Origin: Gossypium raimondii
Taxonomy: Eukaryota; Streptophyta; Magnoliopsida; Malvales; Malvaceae
Direction: 5' to 3'
NCBI RefSeq assembly: GCF_025698545.1
Contig: NC_068567.1
Span: 1,054,001-1,118,000, forward strand
Length of the DNA stretch: 64,000 bases
Part shown: piece after piece, positions 23,831 to 38,400 of the stretch
Layout: each line of letters begins with the position of its first letter
Position numbering within the stretch: the stretch's first letter is position 1
Program-made: the position numbers and the translations under genes
The notes under the pieces: model-generated
What the model was told of the DNA's origin: nothing
Seen by the model: the letters and a program-made list of their open reading frames with translations, nothing else
Databases searched by the model: none

Positions 23831-24470
23831 TGGACCAAGCTTGAGCCCAATTATTAAAAATTTTAAATTTAGGCCTTGACTTGGCCCGACCATAGACATG
23901 TTTAGTTTAAACTAAAACATTTTTTTACCAATTTTTCAAATATTAAATCTAATATACTGGTTCTAATCTTTATAAATGTTAAAATTTGTAATTCTATTTC
24001 TAAATATAGGTTCAAAACATGCATATTTTTATTATTGAAAACAAAATTTTATTTGTATTTCTCAAACATGTTTTTCAATTTCAAAAAATAAAATAATTTT
24101 GAAAATGAAAATAAAATAGAAAATATTTTTAAACCAAACAGAACCATAGTTTGGAAAATAATACACTTTTAAAAATTATTGTGACATTAATTTAAAATTT
24201 TAAGTGTTTAGTATTACTATAAAATTACAGTAAAAAATTAAAATATTCATTTTAATTGTTGTGGTAAAAACTAAAAACTAAATCATTAAGTTAGATTAAT
24301 TTTAAATTCTTTAAGTGAAAACCAATAAGTCAAAAATCAAAATCACCTAAACATGTTCATGGCACCCTTTACAATGAGTAATTCAAAACTACAATTTCTC
24401 TTCTACCAAAGAACAAACTTCAATGCTCTTAAACATGACAAAGGTATACTGCAGAAGTAAATACAATATC
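23831..24470. other. Intergenic, AT-rich
   Basis: No gene or bounded repeat recognised; it includes a 'gcttgagcccaa' / 'cttggcccgacc' segment of a kind repeated elsewhere in the window (28080-28260, 33330-33550). Confidence 0.5.
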
Positions 24471-24478
24471 AAACATGT

Positions 24479-24664
24479 TCATGCATTGTTACTGTAAGTG
24501 ACTAATTGACTAGGGATTACAAAACAATGGAAGCTTATAACTTCAATTAATGCAACACTGGCAACAGAGTATGCAAGGTCATGGCCAGCATATGCTAGAT
24601 CTTCTCCATTTTGTGGCTGGATGAATCCTTGTGCCATCCAAAACTTGATATAAGCACAATCCAT
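24479..24664 (-). pseudogene. Possible NLR (NB-ARC) relic
   Basis: The minus frame reads 'IKFWMAQGFIQPQNGEDL', which resembles the 'LWMAQGFI' stretch C-terminal to the NB-ARC core of CC-type plant resistance proteins. Only about 35 residues resemble the family; nothing upstream or downstream extends the match. A chance resemblance cannot be excluded. Confidence 0.35.
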
Positions 24665-24689
24665 GCATTAAATTGTAGGTGACAATTCA

Positions 24690-25100
24690 ATGTAATAATG
24701 GCTTCTTTAATCATCTTTTCCTTGTATAAAGGATTGATTATAGAACTAAATCTCACTACCGACTCGTTCATTCATCATATATCAAAGCAAGCTTGCCGTT
24801 TCTGTCGATTTAACTAGAAACATAATTATTTGTTTCACCACAATCTCCATGTTTTTCGAAATAAAGAACAGTAAGCACACTCCAATTATGAGTGACTCGT
24901 TAGTTCCATCATGGTAATAACTTATCCGATCCTCTTTTCCTTGCATAATGCATCGATTAAAGAAATGAAAGTCACTACATTAGGATGGACACTATTCATC
25001 ATTCTATCGAGCAAGCTTATCGCTTCTGTTCTGTCCATTTACCTTCAATCGTTTCACCCAAACAAAATGTCCCTCATAATTAAAGAGCAATAAACAAAGT
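24690..25100. repeat. Imperfect tandem repeat of about 205 bp
   Basis: 24710-24840 and 24915-25060 share 'cttttccttg', 'cattcatcat' and 'agcaagctt' followed by 'cttctgt' in the same order. No gene recognised between 24665 and 25487. Confidence 0.5.
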
Positions 25101-25487
25101 ATTATTTCAAATGCGAAGGAAGGTGATCACCAAAAGAAAAATTAAACCATCATCAAATTCATTTCCTTGGTGATGAGAAATGTGCTTCAATCTTATTCAA
25201 TTGATTTTTACTACAATTTTTAAAAACCATGCAAACATTTTTGTGCCGTACAGATATTTGTATAGACACTCGTATCCAAATCCCAGTAACATGGGAGGTA
25301 TCCCTTCACAGCAGAACCAGAATGATAATTTCAGCAATTTATAATGCTTAAATTATGAACCCAACATAACACAAGCACCAAATGACTAACAGAGCCTTCC
25401 TCGCATTGCCATTGTCCACTAAATACCCCGATGTCTTTTCAGAGACCACGTTCATTTCAAGACAAAGATTAAATCGTCCCAAGAGCT

Positions 25488-27671
25488 TCACCAGAAATCC
25501 TTGCAAGAACAAGAACCCAATTGAAAATGGTGGAACCGTTGTCCGTCTCTTACAATAAGATGCCTGCCTGTAACCTTGGAAGTAAACTTCAAAAACGAGT
25601 GACAATCACCACAAGTTTGTAGGTTCTTTATGATCGTAAGAGTAGTTCCCGGCTCAGTACCGATAAGTCCCCAAGCGACAGCCAATCGTTCGCTATGAAC
25701 CTTCATAGACTCCTCTTTCTCTTCATTTTCCAAGTCATGAACTACCATATCTGTTTCAGCAACATATCCAGCTTCTTTAAGTTTTGTATTAAGCTCATTC
25801 AACTTTTCATAGATTCCAGCAGACCGATGATGTGATCTATCTCCGGCCATAAAAACATGTACCGAGCCATTGATCTCGATCTGGCTCCAACCGGGTTCTT
25901 TAACCAATCCTTTATTCCTCATCATGCTTCTTGTTTTAGCTGCTTCCTTCCACTTACCAGCCGATGTATATATATTAGCCATCAAAACATAACTGCTGGT
26001 GTTTCCGGGATTTAAATCTAACAACTTCTTGGCTACATATTCGCCGAGTTCGATTTTACAATGTTTCCTACATGAACTAAGCAATGGAGCCCAAACTTGA
26101 GCTTGTACTTGCAGAGGCATCTCTTGGATGGTTTTCAAAGCCAAGTCAAAGTGACCAGCTCGTCCAAGGAGATCGACCAAGCAAGTATAATGCTCTATTC
26201 CGGGCTCTATTCCGTAATCGTCTTTCATGCTTTTGTAGTACTTCAACCCATCTTCTACCAACCCTGAATGACTGCAAGCCAATAATATGCTTGTGAAAAC
26301 AACATGATCTAGGCTGCACGGTTTGGTTATCTGCATCCGGTGAAATAGTTTCAGAGCCTCGTTACCCATTCCGTGAATCGCGTAACCATTTATCATGGAA
26401 CTCCAAACAGCTAAGTCTTTATGTAACACTCCTGCAAATACTTCTTCTGCCTTGTCTATCCTCCCACATTTACAGTACATGTGAATCAATGAGGTCTGAA
26501 CCTGCTGATTTGACGCCAAACCATTCAATTTCACATAATGTTCAATCTCGTTCCCGATGCTCAGTGACCCCAAATCAGCACAAGCAGAGAGTATGCTGGC
26601 AATGGTAGCTTCATTTGGTTTAAGATCGGTTCTTAATAAACTCTTGAATAAATCCAATGCTTCAGCAGGGTAACCATGCTGAGTATTCGCTGCAATCATT
26701 GATGTCCACAAGAAAATACATTTCTCGTCTACCATTTCGAAAACTCGTCGAGCCGACACAATGTCACCACATTTTGAATACATATTAAGAACCGAGTTAT
26801 CGATCGAAGCTTCACCATGAAATCCACTTTTTAGAACAAGGGAATGAACTGATGATGCCAATAACAAATTCCCAGATTTCACACAACCCGAAATGATCTT
26901 AACAAACAGCACCATATCTTGACTAACACACCCCATTTGTCTCATTCTATTAAAAAGATTGAATGCTTCCCCAACATTCCCAACACTTACATAGCCACCA
27001 ATAATAGTAGTCCATGAAAGGATCGATCTTTCATCCACTGTATCAAAAATAGAACGAGCATCATCAATTAACCCAAATTTAACATACATATTCACAACCG
27101 AATTCGCTAAAGGTATCTCGCAATGTAGCAACCCAAGCTTGAACACACAACAGTGCATTGATAAGCCTAGTCGAAGATTAGTACAAGCAGCTATAACACT
27201 AACAAAAGTGGAAGCATTCAGCTCAAAACCAATAACCCACATTTCTTTCAACAAATTCATTGCTTCCATCACACGGAAACAACGACAATAAGCAGAAATC
27301 ATAGTGTTCCAACAAACAACATTTCTCATAACCATTTCGTCGAACACATTCCGTGCAGAGGCCAAGTCAGAGCATTTCGAGTACATATCGAGAAGAGATG
27401 TTTGTACGAAGATGTCTTGTTGAAAACCAAGCTGAAGCACGTGGGCATGGAGCTTTGTACCATCATGAAGAGAATTAAGGGAAGCGCAGGCTTTGAAGAG
27501 TAATGGGAAAGTAAAGCTATTGCCATGAACAGGAGTGTCTCGTAACATTGAAGAGTAGATTTTGAGAGTGTCAGCGAAATCGCCATTGTTGGTTGAGTTT
27601 CTGATTTTCAAGTTGAACAGATAAAGTGGACGCTTCTTTGAAGTGATTGAATTCAAAGGAAAGTGTCGCAT
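25488..27671 (-). CDS. Pentatricopeptide repeat protein, DYW class (727 aa)
   Basis: Intronless 727-aa frame. The N-terminus (MRHFPLNSITSKKRPLYLFN) is rich in basic and hydroxylated residues with almost no acidic ones, fitting an organelle transit peptide. Residues about 40-590 are PLS-type PPR repeats ('LLDMYSKCSDLASARNVFDE', 'NSVLNMYSKCGDIVSARRVF'). E/E+ motifs follow, then a DYW domain that ends K-D-F-W. The deaminase signature is complete: H659-x-E661 and C687-x2-C690. The family binds organellar RNA and edits C to U; repeats choose the site and the DYW domain is the editing enzyme. The target is not predictable here. A decayed inverted paralogue lies at 40874-41640. Confidence 0.92.
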   Translation of the reverse strand: MRHFPLNSITSKKRPLYLFNLKIRNSTNNGDFADTLKIYSSMLRDTPVHGNSFTFPLLFKACASLNSLHDGTKLHAHVLQLGFQQDIFVQTSLLDMYSKCSDLASARNVFDEMVMRNVVCWNTMISAYCRCFRVMEAMNLLKEMWVIGFELNASTFVSVIAACTNLRLGLSMHCCVFKLGLLHCEIPLANSVVNMYVKFGLIDDARSIFDTVDERSILSWTTIIGGYVSVGNVGEAFNLFNRMRQMGCVSQDMVLFVKIISGCVKSGNLLLASSVHSLVLKSGFHGEASIDNSVLNMYSKCGDIVSARRVFEMVDEKCIFLWTSMIAANTQHGYPAEALDLFKSLLRTDLKPNEATIASILSACADLGSLSIGNEIEHYVKLNGLASNQQVQTSLIHMYCKCGRIDKAEEVFAGVLHKDLAVWSSMINGYAIHGMGNEALKLFHRMQITKPCSLDHVVFTSILLACSHSGLVEDGLKYYKSMKDDYGIEPGIEHYTCLVDLLGRAGHFDLALKTIQEMPLQVQAQVWAPLLSSCRKHCKIELGEYVAKKLLDLNPGNTSSYVLMANIYTSAGKWKEAAKTRSMMRNKGLVKEPGWSQIEINGSVHVFMAGDRSHHRSAGIYEKLNELNTKLKEAGYVAETDMVVHDLENEEKEESMKVHSERLAVAWGLIGTEPGTTLTIIKNLQTCGDCHSFLKFTSKVTGRHLIVRDGQRFHHFQLGSCSCKDFW

Positions 27672-28624
27672 TTACAAGTTCCAAACATTTGGTGGTTATT
27701 AGCACTAGAAAAGAAAGTCATGCAATTGACCTTAAAAAATGGAAACAATAGATATGTTGGTTTGCGGCAGACGTGATGGTCGGGGTGGTGCTTAATCAAT
27801 ATTAATATATTTCTCCAAACATAAGTTTAAATTTTTACTTTATTTTACAACTATTCATATTATTTTAAATTTTTTAATATTTATATTATATTATTTCAAT
27901 ATTTAATAAAATTATTAATTTTTTATTTATTGAAAATTTTTGTATAGTCATCTTAACGTTATTTTAATTTTTACATTAGAGCGATATTGTTTACTTTGTA
28001 TATGTTTATCTTTTTAATGTAGTTAAAATTACATAATATATAAAAATAATATAATATAAAGTATTATAAACTTAAAAACGGTCTGAGCCAAGTTCGAGTT
28101 TTAAATATTCAAGCTCGAATCCAAACCATATTTTAAATGGACCTAATTTTTGTCCAAACTTATTTTCAGACCTAATTATTTTACCCAAACTCTCTCAAAT
28201 TTCGACCAGATCTTCGGGCCTAAGTGGACAGTCCGACTCATGAACAGGTCTATTTTGAGAGTATTTTTTAAAATTTAAATTAAATATTATTTAAATAATT
28301 ATTTAAATTAAGGAAATATTAATAAAAAATGTCTTTCTTTTGTATAAAATTTGTTCTTTTAAATAAATTAAATTGATATAATATGAATTATTAAAATTAT
28401 ATAACTTAAAAATAACTTAAATACAATTATGATATTTGGGCGACCTCCAATAATATCATTTTAAATGTTCAAAATATCATTTTGATGTTTAAACTTGTGT
28501 TATTATATTGAAAGTGTAATGTGTCTTACTACACGAATATTTATTTATTGTTTAATTTTAAAACTTGTCTCAAATAGAAATACCTTTCAAGCATAAATTT
28601 TTCAATTAGTCCTCATCTTCTTAA
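27672..28624. other. Intergenic, dispersed-repeat debris
   Basis: No gene. 28080-28260 contains a 'cgggcctaagtgg' / 'atgaacaggtct' segment that also turns up near 33080 and belongs to a dispersed repeat. Confidence 0.5.
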
Positions 28625-29150
28625 TATAAGAAGGTTAAAATATGCCATTAGTTCATATATTTTAATAAAATTTAAATTTTAGTTTTTATTTTGAAAATTT
28701 TTAAATCAAGTCTCTATATTTAAAAAGCTAAAAGTTAAAATCTTTAATTTTTTATTTAAAAACTTTAGTCTAATCATTAAAATCGTAAATATTTTTGTCA
28801 AATTTTATCAACTTGACATGTTCATTAGACTATCATCATGTGATAAGGCATATGGCGGAAATTACAAACGATGATAAAAGTAGGAAGATTGGATATTTAG
28901 TTTGTTAAGTATAGGGACTAAATCTCAAATTCTATCAAAGTACAGGGACTAATAGAGAGTTAACCTAAGAAGAAGTAGAACTCTAACGTCATATAACTAT
29001 TTAACCAAGGTTAAAACAGTCAATACAATAAAATTTTCTCTAGGGTTTTTTGTGTGCACCCTATATATAGTTAAATATCGAACTTTTGTAGCGCCTTTTT
29101 GTGCTTGGGTTATAGCAAATTGAAGAATACGCTGAAATCTTCAATCCAAA
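28625..29150 (+). promoter_or_regulatory. eL38 promoter and 5' UTR
   Basis: A telo-box TAGGGTTT (29041-29048), typical of plant ribosomal protein promoters, lies 14 bp upstream of a TATATATAG box (29062-29070). The start codon is at 29151. Most of this region is copied at about 42025-42530, with both motifs kept. Confidence 0.7.
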
Positions 29151-30706
<1,556 letters not shown>

Positions 30707-31246
30707 AAATATGGCAGCCCCGGGTTTGTCACCTGATTTATAGGTGATGAAAGCTAGGTTTTTAGTTTTGGGTTTATTGTATTTCTGGTCATTCTGCAAC
30801 AGTGAGCTCAATTTTCTGTAATTGGATCTATGTTTTTTTGTTGATTAAGGATTTTAGTGATATATGCACTTTTCAATTACAATGAATGTTCTTTTTAATG
30901 AAAAACAGAAAATTTTGACGTTGCTTCTCTATATTTTCTTAGCTTTAAAGTTCAAGCAAAAAGCAGCGAATTAAGTAACAAGATATTTATAATTCTATCT
31001 ATATTTGATTAGTTTACCCTAAAAGTTGGGTGACTGATTGGGTAATTTGCCCTAATTCAAAACCATCAGACTTTTAACACTAGATCAGTATCTTATTGGC
31101 GAGAACTTGGACTTTATGGAATGGTTGTTCGGCTTTGTGCGTTAGGTTTAAATTATTCAATCAATCAATGTCTCGATTGCTGTTCCTTTTGATGAAGTAC
31201 CGAGAATTCATCGATCAACACTCAGCAGCTACAGTTTTTGCCTACG

Positions 31247-32414
31247 ATGGCCTCTTCGTCTTCTTTTTCTTCTGCTGATGCTGCTTTGGAGCTCTTAGTA
31301 TCGTGTGCTCATGCAATTGAAGATGGGAATTTGAAAACTGCCGATTCATTCCTGCACCAGATCTGGAACCTTGCTCCTGAAGAACACGGCCTCATAAGCA
31401 AACTCGTGAGATACTTTGCCGAAGCTCTAGTTCGACGAGCTTACGGTCTCCATCCTTCTTATTATACCTATTCGAATCTGCAAATACCTCATCCACTGTA
31501 TTACTATTATTATTACTCGAGGTTTGATATCAATGAAATGGTGGGAGAAGCCATCGAAAGTGCCGCGATAGGAAAGAAGGGATTTCATCTTATTGATTTC
31601 CACATTCCGCATCTCTATGGAAGGGGATACTTGTTCAAGACACTACCGAATCGCTCCAGCGATCCCTTGTCGGTCCGTATAACCGTCGTATTACCAACTT
31701 TTCTGAAAAATACCGTCGATTTCCAAGAAGAAATGGAGTATTTGACTGGAGTGGGTAAGCCATTGAAAATAGAGTTGAAGAGGGAAGATCTGAGAATTGT
31801 TTACGCTAATAGTTTGGGAGAAGTGGATGAATCTACGTTGGATTTGAGAAGAACAAACGATGATGAGGCTTTGGTGGTTTATTATAACTTCAAATTTCAT
31901 ACACTGTTGGCAGAGGCAGAAGCAATGAAGAAAGAATTGATCAAATTGAGGCAGATAAATCCAGAAATTGTGATCATGCAAGAACAATACGCTAACGATA
32001 ACGACGGGAATTTCATCAAACGCTTGGAGTACTCTTTTCGATATTACTCTAACTTTTTTCAATATTATTCTAATCTTTTCAAATCTGGGAAACCTCTGGA
32101 CTACAATACAGCTAAATATTATATGAGACAGATTCATAACATTGTGGCATGTGAAGGCAGGGATCGAATTATGCGACACCAGAGTTTGGATGAATGGCGA
32201 GATCTGTTGTTAACAGCGGGCTTTCTTCAAATTCCATTCCAGAAAGATGTTGAGAATTTACATGCTCTGTATTGGGTAGAGGAAATCAAGGAGGAAAAAG
32301 GGTGCTTGGTTTTAAGTCACAAGGATTGCCTAATCTTGTTCGTATCATGTTGGAGACCCAGAGCTGGAGAGGAGCATTTCAAATTCAATCTAAACAGCAA
32401 TAAGTTACGGCAAG
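31247..32414 (+). CDS. Gene A exon 1: GRAS domain
   Basis: GRAS landmarks in order: LHRI ('LELLVSCAHAIEDGNLKTA', then 'RYFAEALVRRAYGLHP'), the VHIID-like 'GFHLIDFHIPH', LHRII/PFYRE ('LIKLRQINPEIVIMQEQYAN'), 'IVACEGRDRIMRHQSLDEWR' and a SAW-like end ('LILFVSCWRPR'). Length about 389 aa fits a GRAS domain. GRAS proteins are plant transcription regulators of hormone and developmental pathways. Many conserved positions are altered, so this is a divergent member. The exon ends in phase 1 at CAAG|GTATTT, the same place as in copies B and D. Confidence 0.88.
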
Positions 32415-35400
32415 GTATTTTTGTTTTCCATTGTTGAATTATTGTAGTCATAGGTGAATATCCATTATTTACTTTATCTTTACTCAGTTTCTTAACAAAT
32501 AAAAAACAATTAGAATTTGTTAATATTTTGAACAAAAGAAAAGAAAAAGTGACTAAGTTAGACTTGAGGTAAAATTTTAGGTTCGTTTTTTAGATCTATG
32601 CCCAGTCTAGTTTAAAAAATAAACCTAAAATTTTACTTAAATCGAGTTAGATATAAAATACTAAACTTGGATTTGACCCGATTAGCCCATATTAAATTTT
32701 TATATAAAACAAATTTAAAAATATAATATATTAAAAACACTAAAACTTTAAAATAAATAATTCTCAACAAATTGAAAATATATTAAAAAACATTTATACT
32801 TAAATAACATTAAGATAGATGTAACTTAGCGAGTAAATGCCTTTAATGTAGTAGTAAAATTAACAATAAAATAAAAGTTATACAATATCCAAACAATAAC
32901 AACAATACGACAACAAACAACAGAAAAAAAAATTTAGGTAGATTTAGGCGGGTTGAAAGAAGTTTACTAGAGGTCTAATCTGTTTAAAAAATGTACATTA
33001 TTTTTTGTCCAAGTCCTTTTTCTGGACTTATATTTTTGCTTACATTTTTACTTTTCAAGTAAATCTTCGAACTTAAACGAGTGATTCAACTCATTATCAG
33101 GTCTATAATTAATGGTGAAAAAGTTATTTAATATAAATTTTAAATATTTTTATTAATCATATTTATTATTAGTATACCCACTTCACCTTCTCACGAATTT
33201 AACTTTTTATTAATACATATCTTCTCTCATATAATCTTTTTTTAAAAACAACCATCACATTTAACTTTTCCCAAACATTTTTTTAATTTCTATTAATCCT
33301 CATAGTAGTGTGCAATTGAGCTGTCCATGGCCATAGTTAAGTGGCCCGCCTGACTTGATTGGTCCGGCCCAACTTGAGAGTTAAACTGGGTTTGGATAAA
33401 GAGATTTTTATCCCTGGCCCAATTTAGCCTGAATTTAAATAGAATAATTTGTAAAATAATTTATTTAAATTTAATTATAAAAATATATTTTATAATTTTT
33501 AAACTTTTAGGTGGGCTGAGCAAGGGTCAGGCCTTGACTTTGGATTTTTTTTTTTAAATTCTTGATTCAAGTTATGGACACTTCATTATGATATAATCTA
33601 GTTTTAATAATTTAGTTGTATGTTTTACTTACACAAATTTATCAATTTTAATTTTAATATAGAATAAAATAATCAAATTATGGAAATTAGATTGCAAATC
33701 TTAATTCTGTTATCTTTTCACAAAATTAATTTCATTAAAATTTAAGATTAATGAAAAGAATTAAAACATATTTAATGAATGATTTTTCATTAAATTAAAA
33801 AATATATTTAAAATCGAGATTCCTCTCTTTAAATAATAATGTGGTTTTCAATGTTTGAATCTACCTTTTCTATTGGAGAGTGCAATGTATCTTACTACTA
33901 CACTCAACACTTGTTGGTAGAACGATAAATTTGAGATATACTAAATATCCATTACTCATTTCGTAGATTTTTTTTGTATTTATGTTTATATGTAAAAATT
34001 AATTTAACATAAAATTCAACATTTTTATTTAGTTATATGATTGCATTAACTAACAATAGCATTATTACCTTTCTACATTCATAGGCTTCAATCCAAGACC
34101 TTTTCAGCCATTCCCAGAGGTATCAACTTTTATTTATTAAGAGTTTCACTTTGGTTTAGCTTTAAAAAGTTATTAGTATTACTGGTTTGTATGTTTTATA
34201 AAAGATAAAATATAACAGTATGCTTTTATTTTGATTGAATGATAAAAAAAAACCATAAATTATTTTATAAGAAAAATAAAAGGTCTTTTAAACTTGCTTA
34301 GAGGATACATATTTTGAGCATTATATATATAGTTTACACATGTTTAGATGATGGATCAAATTAAGATATGTTTTTTCGACCAAAATGAAATAGGATAAAA
34401 TATTCTCGGATTCTTACAAGACAAATGTGAGCTTTAGGGCATCGGAGGTTAATAGTTTGAGACACTCTTTGATGTTTAAGTCATTAAATGGTATATTCTC
34501 ATAAAGAAAGTAAGAAGTTTCAGCTAATGAAGAAAATTTAATGGAAGAGAAAGAGCGAAGAGCATCCAAATTCATTTCATCTTCTTCGAATTCAACTTGA
34601 TACATCATTTAAAGATTCTTAAACACACACATATAACTGTACATTCTCATTTCTTGTAAAGATATACATGTATATATATATATAGGTTTTGAATTTTGGG
34701 ATATAAACTTAGAAACTGCTTATAAAATGGTCAAAACTGTTCACTTAGGGATCTTGTCATGAGTTATTTTGGATTTTCTAATTTTCTTTCTGGTAGTTCA
34801 TTGTTAAGTTAATATTTTAACAGGGTTTCATATTGAACCGGTTAGCTACTTTTGCTGAGATTTATGACATGTTGGAAGATGTATGTTTTAGATATGAGCT
34901 TCCAGTGGCTTTTACATGGGCTTGTGAGGCTAATACAGATAAAATTATGTTGGATGGCAAGAAATATACTCTATTCATGGAAAGGACTTCTTGTTATGCA
35001 AGTAATGAGGGGTCTCAATGTTTCATGGAAGCATGTGCAAAACATCATATTCAAGAAGGGCAAGCCATTGCTGGGAAAGCACTCCAATCAAGTGCTAACT
35101 TTCATTTCGAACCAAGTATTACAAAGCTTATCAAAAGTGACTACCCACTGTTTAATGCTGCACAGTTGTTTGGTAGCCATGCTGTTGTTGCAATCTGTCT
35201 ACAAAATCACTACATCATTGGTGATGTTTATGTAGTAGAATTTTATTGGCCTGAAATCGAAAGTGAGAAATCAGAATTTTTAGCACTTGATATCTTCAAT
35301 GACTTGAAAAATATGAAGAAAAAGTTTGTAACTATACGGGTTGGAAGTAATGAAGTTGGATTCGAGAGAGAAGCCATTTCAACCACTCTGCAGGGGACAA

Positions 35401-38400
35401 TGCATACGAGAAATGCTCAACCAGCTTCATCCACCAATGATTTACTAAGCTCAAACACAACATGGTCTTTGAATGCAGTTCAACCATGTGATGTTCATGA
35501 AATGGAAAGACATGGGCTTGTTGAGCAGGTATGTTATGTTATATTATTGTTATAGACTTGTAGTATTCTAGTTCATGTGTATAATGAATAACAATATTTT
35601 CTTTTAGGTTGAATCAGCTCCCTTTAGCACACCCAATCCCATGAGTTATGGAGGAGTACTACAAACACAAGGGCCTCATAAACAGGTAATCATTTCTATA
35701 TAGTTGGTCTAACACTTGAAATTTGATTAGTAGGACAAAGCCCTAGAATATATAAAGGAGAAACATATACTACCAATTATCTTGAATATTTTTTTCAAAC
35801 AACACGAATGTAACTTAACTGAATAGCATTAGAATTAGTTGCTTGCCACTTTTTTTCCTTTTTCTTTTAAAAGAAGAAGGGTTTGGTTGATAGATTGTCA
35901 ACATTTTATTAACATTGTATGCTTATATATATAATGTAGTGCTGCGTGCCTAAGCTAAGTATTCAAATGATTATATATAATTTTGAGAGCTTTAGCTATT
36001 GTAATGTGCTTTGAAGTTTTACTTATAGAGAACTTATTCTTAGTTTGTCTACTTTCTGAAAGGAAATTGGTGAGAAGGATTTCATTTCTCAGACTGTATC
36101 CATTGGTGACTATGAGATTGTGAAAGCATACATGGAGACCTGTAAAGTCCCACGAACCAAACGGAGAAAGTACTTGTCTAAAGTTTGGCTAGATTTCGAT
36201 AAGTTTGAAGTGAATGGAAAACAAGTAGCCAAATGTAAACACTGCAATAAGGATTTTACGGGGTCAAGCAAAAGTGGAACCACACACTTGAAAAACCATT
36301 TGGAAAGATGCCAAAGTAAGAAAATAAAAAATCAGGAAAGGCAGTTAATCACATCTGAAATAGGTGATTTGATCACTCGGGATAGTGATGAAAGCAACTT
36401 CACATTCGATCAAGAAAGGAGTCGCTTGGATTTTGCGAAAATGATTATCAAGCATCAATGTCCATTGGATATGGCTGAACAAGAGTTCTTTAAGATTTTC
36501 GTGAAAAATTTACAGCCAATGTTTGAGTTTCAATCAAAAGATATTTTATTATCTGACATACATCGCATCTATAAAGAAGAAAAGGAGAAACTTCAGTTAT
36601 ATTTTGATCAGCTCGCTTGTAACTTCAATTTGACAATCAGTTTGTGGAAGAACAACCTTGGAAAGACTGCATATTGCTGTTTGATAGCACACTTCATTGA
36701 TGATAATTGGGGACCAAAAATGAAGATTATTGCCTGCAAACCTTTGGAGCATATCTATGACACAAAGGCTTTAAACGAAATTATTCAGAGCTCGGTTTTG
36801 GAGTGGAATATAAGTAAGAAAGTATTTTCCATAACTATGGATAATCCTTATTTGAGTGATGATATGTTTCAGAAGATAAAGGAAACTTGTTTTAGTGACC
36901 AAGGTTCGTTTCCTTCAACTCACTGGTTCATCGGTTGCACTTTCATTAAAGATGGTTTTCGTGAGATGGATCTAATACTTTTGAAATTAAGAAAATCCAT
37001 TGAATATGTAAGTGAAATAGCACAAGGAAAACTGAAATTTGAAGTTGTAAATCAAGTGAAGCTACAAGGTGGGAAATCATGGGATGATCTTTCTTTAAGG
37101 TTGGATTCAGACTTTGGTGTGCTTCATAGTGCCTTGGAATCAAGAGAAATTTTTTGTCAACTGGAGAAAATTGATAGCAACTTTAAATTAAACCCATCAG
37201 TGGATGAATGGGAGATGATACTAGCTTGCCACAGTTGTTTGAAATGTTTTGATGATATTGAAGGAACTCAATCACTTACTGCAAATTTGTACTTCCCAAA
37301 GCTCTGCAACATATATAAGAAATTTCTTCATCTGGGTAAGAGCAACTATCCAATTGTTACATTGATGAAGAGGAAATTTGGCTACTATTGGAGCTTATGT
37401 AATTTGGCATTTGCTGTTGCAACTATTCTTGATCCAAGGTTAAAGTTTAAATTTGTGGAGTTCTCATATACTGAGATTTATGGCCATGATAGTAAGATGC
37501 ATTTGAACAGATTTCATAAAGTCCTCACAGATGTTTACTATGAATATGCCAATGAAGCCAGAAATTTGTCTAAATCCACTTCAGACTTAGATGATTCCAA
37601 TTCTTCAACAACAGAGATTGATAATGATTGTATTCTGGAATCTTTCAGTAAATTTGCACCTGCAAGCAACTTTAATGAGGTGGCCTCATGGAAGTCTGAG
37701 CTTGACTGTTACTTGGATGAGCCGTTACTTCCCTTGGATGGAGCCTTTGACATACTTTACTGGTGGCGTATTAATACTAAAAGGTTTCCTACACTAGCAA
37801 AGATGGCTCGAGATTTCCTTGCAATGCCAATATCAATACTCGCACCATGTTTGAATTTCAACGCCATGATCACAAATCCAACCTACAACAACTTGAATCC
37901 TGAGAGTATGGAAGCTTTAGTATGTAGTCAAAACTGGTTGGAAATTCCAAAAGAAAGTAAGTCTAACTTTTAATTTGTTTTAGATCCTTTCATTCTATTT
38001 TATTGCACTTCATTTGGAGGGTCTATTCTTTAGAGTTACATTATCTTATCACTTAATTGAGTTCATTTTGTTATCACAGATGATGGAGAAAATCATGGAC
38101 CCATGCAAAATATAGTAGGTATTACATATGAATTATGATTAGAAAATGATCTCGCTTGAATTCTTTTTCCTATACTATGACTAAGCTGAAGAATGAATTA
38201 CCTTAATGCATTTTCATTAAATAGTATAAAAGGAAAAGGAAGATGGAAGACCACTCTAACGTGGTAGAAGTTTCTAAAAATTGGAATCGAGAAGAAGCTA
38301 ATAGTAGTGGAGACATTGCCAAAGTATCCATCAAAAATGGTAATTGAACCATACTTACTATTGCTATCTATTGTGTTACTTGGACAAGGGTATTTCAAGA

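Noticed and set aside
34414..34608. 64-codon minus-strand frame in intron 2 of gene A
   Set aside because: Composition looks protein-like, but no family is recognised and copies B and D have no counterpart.
34833..35555. Separate NLP gene with its own start
   Set aside because: The frame opens at TTG right after a splice acceptor and no ATG lies upstream in frame; it reads as an internal exon.
36120..37973. Free-standing hAT transposon
   Set aside because: No TIRs or 8-bp target duplication found; the frame starts at a splice acceptor and ends at AAA|GTAAGT, with the same layout in copy B.
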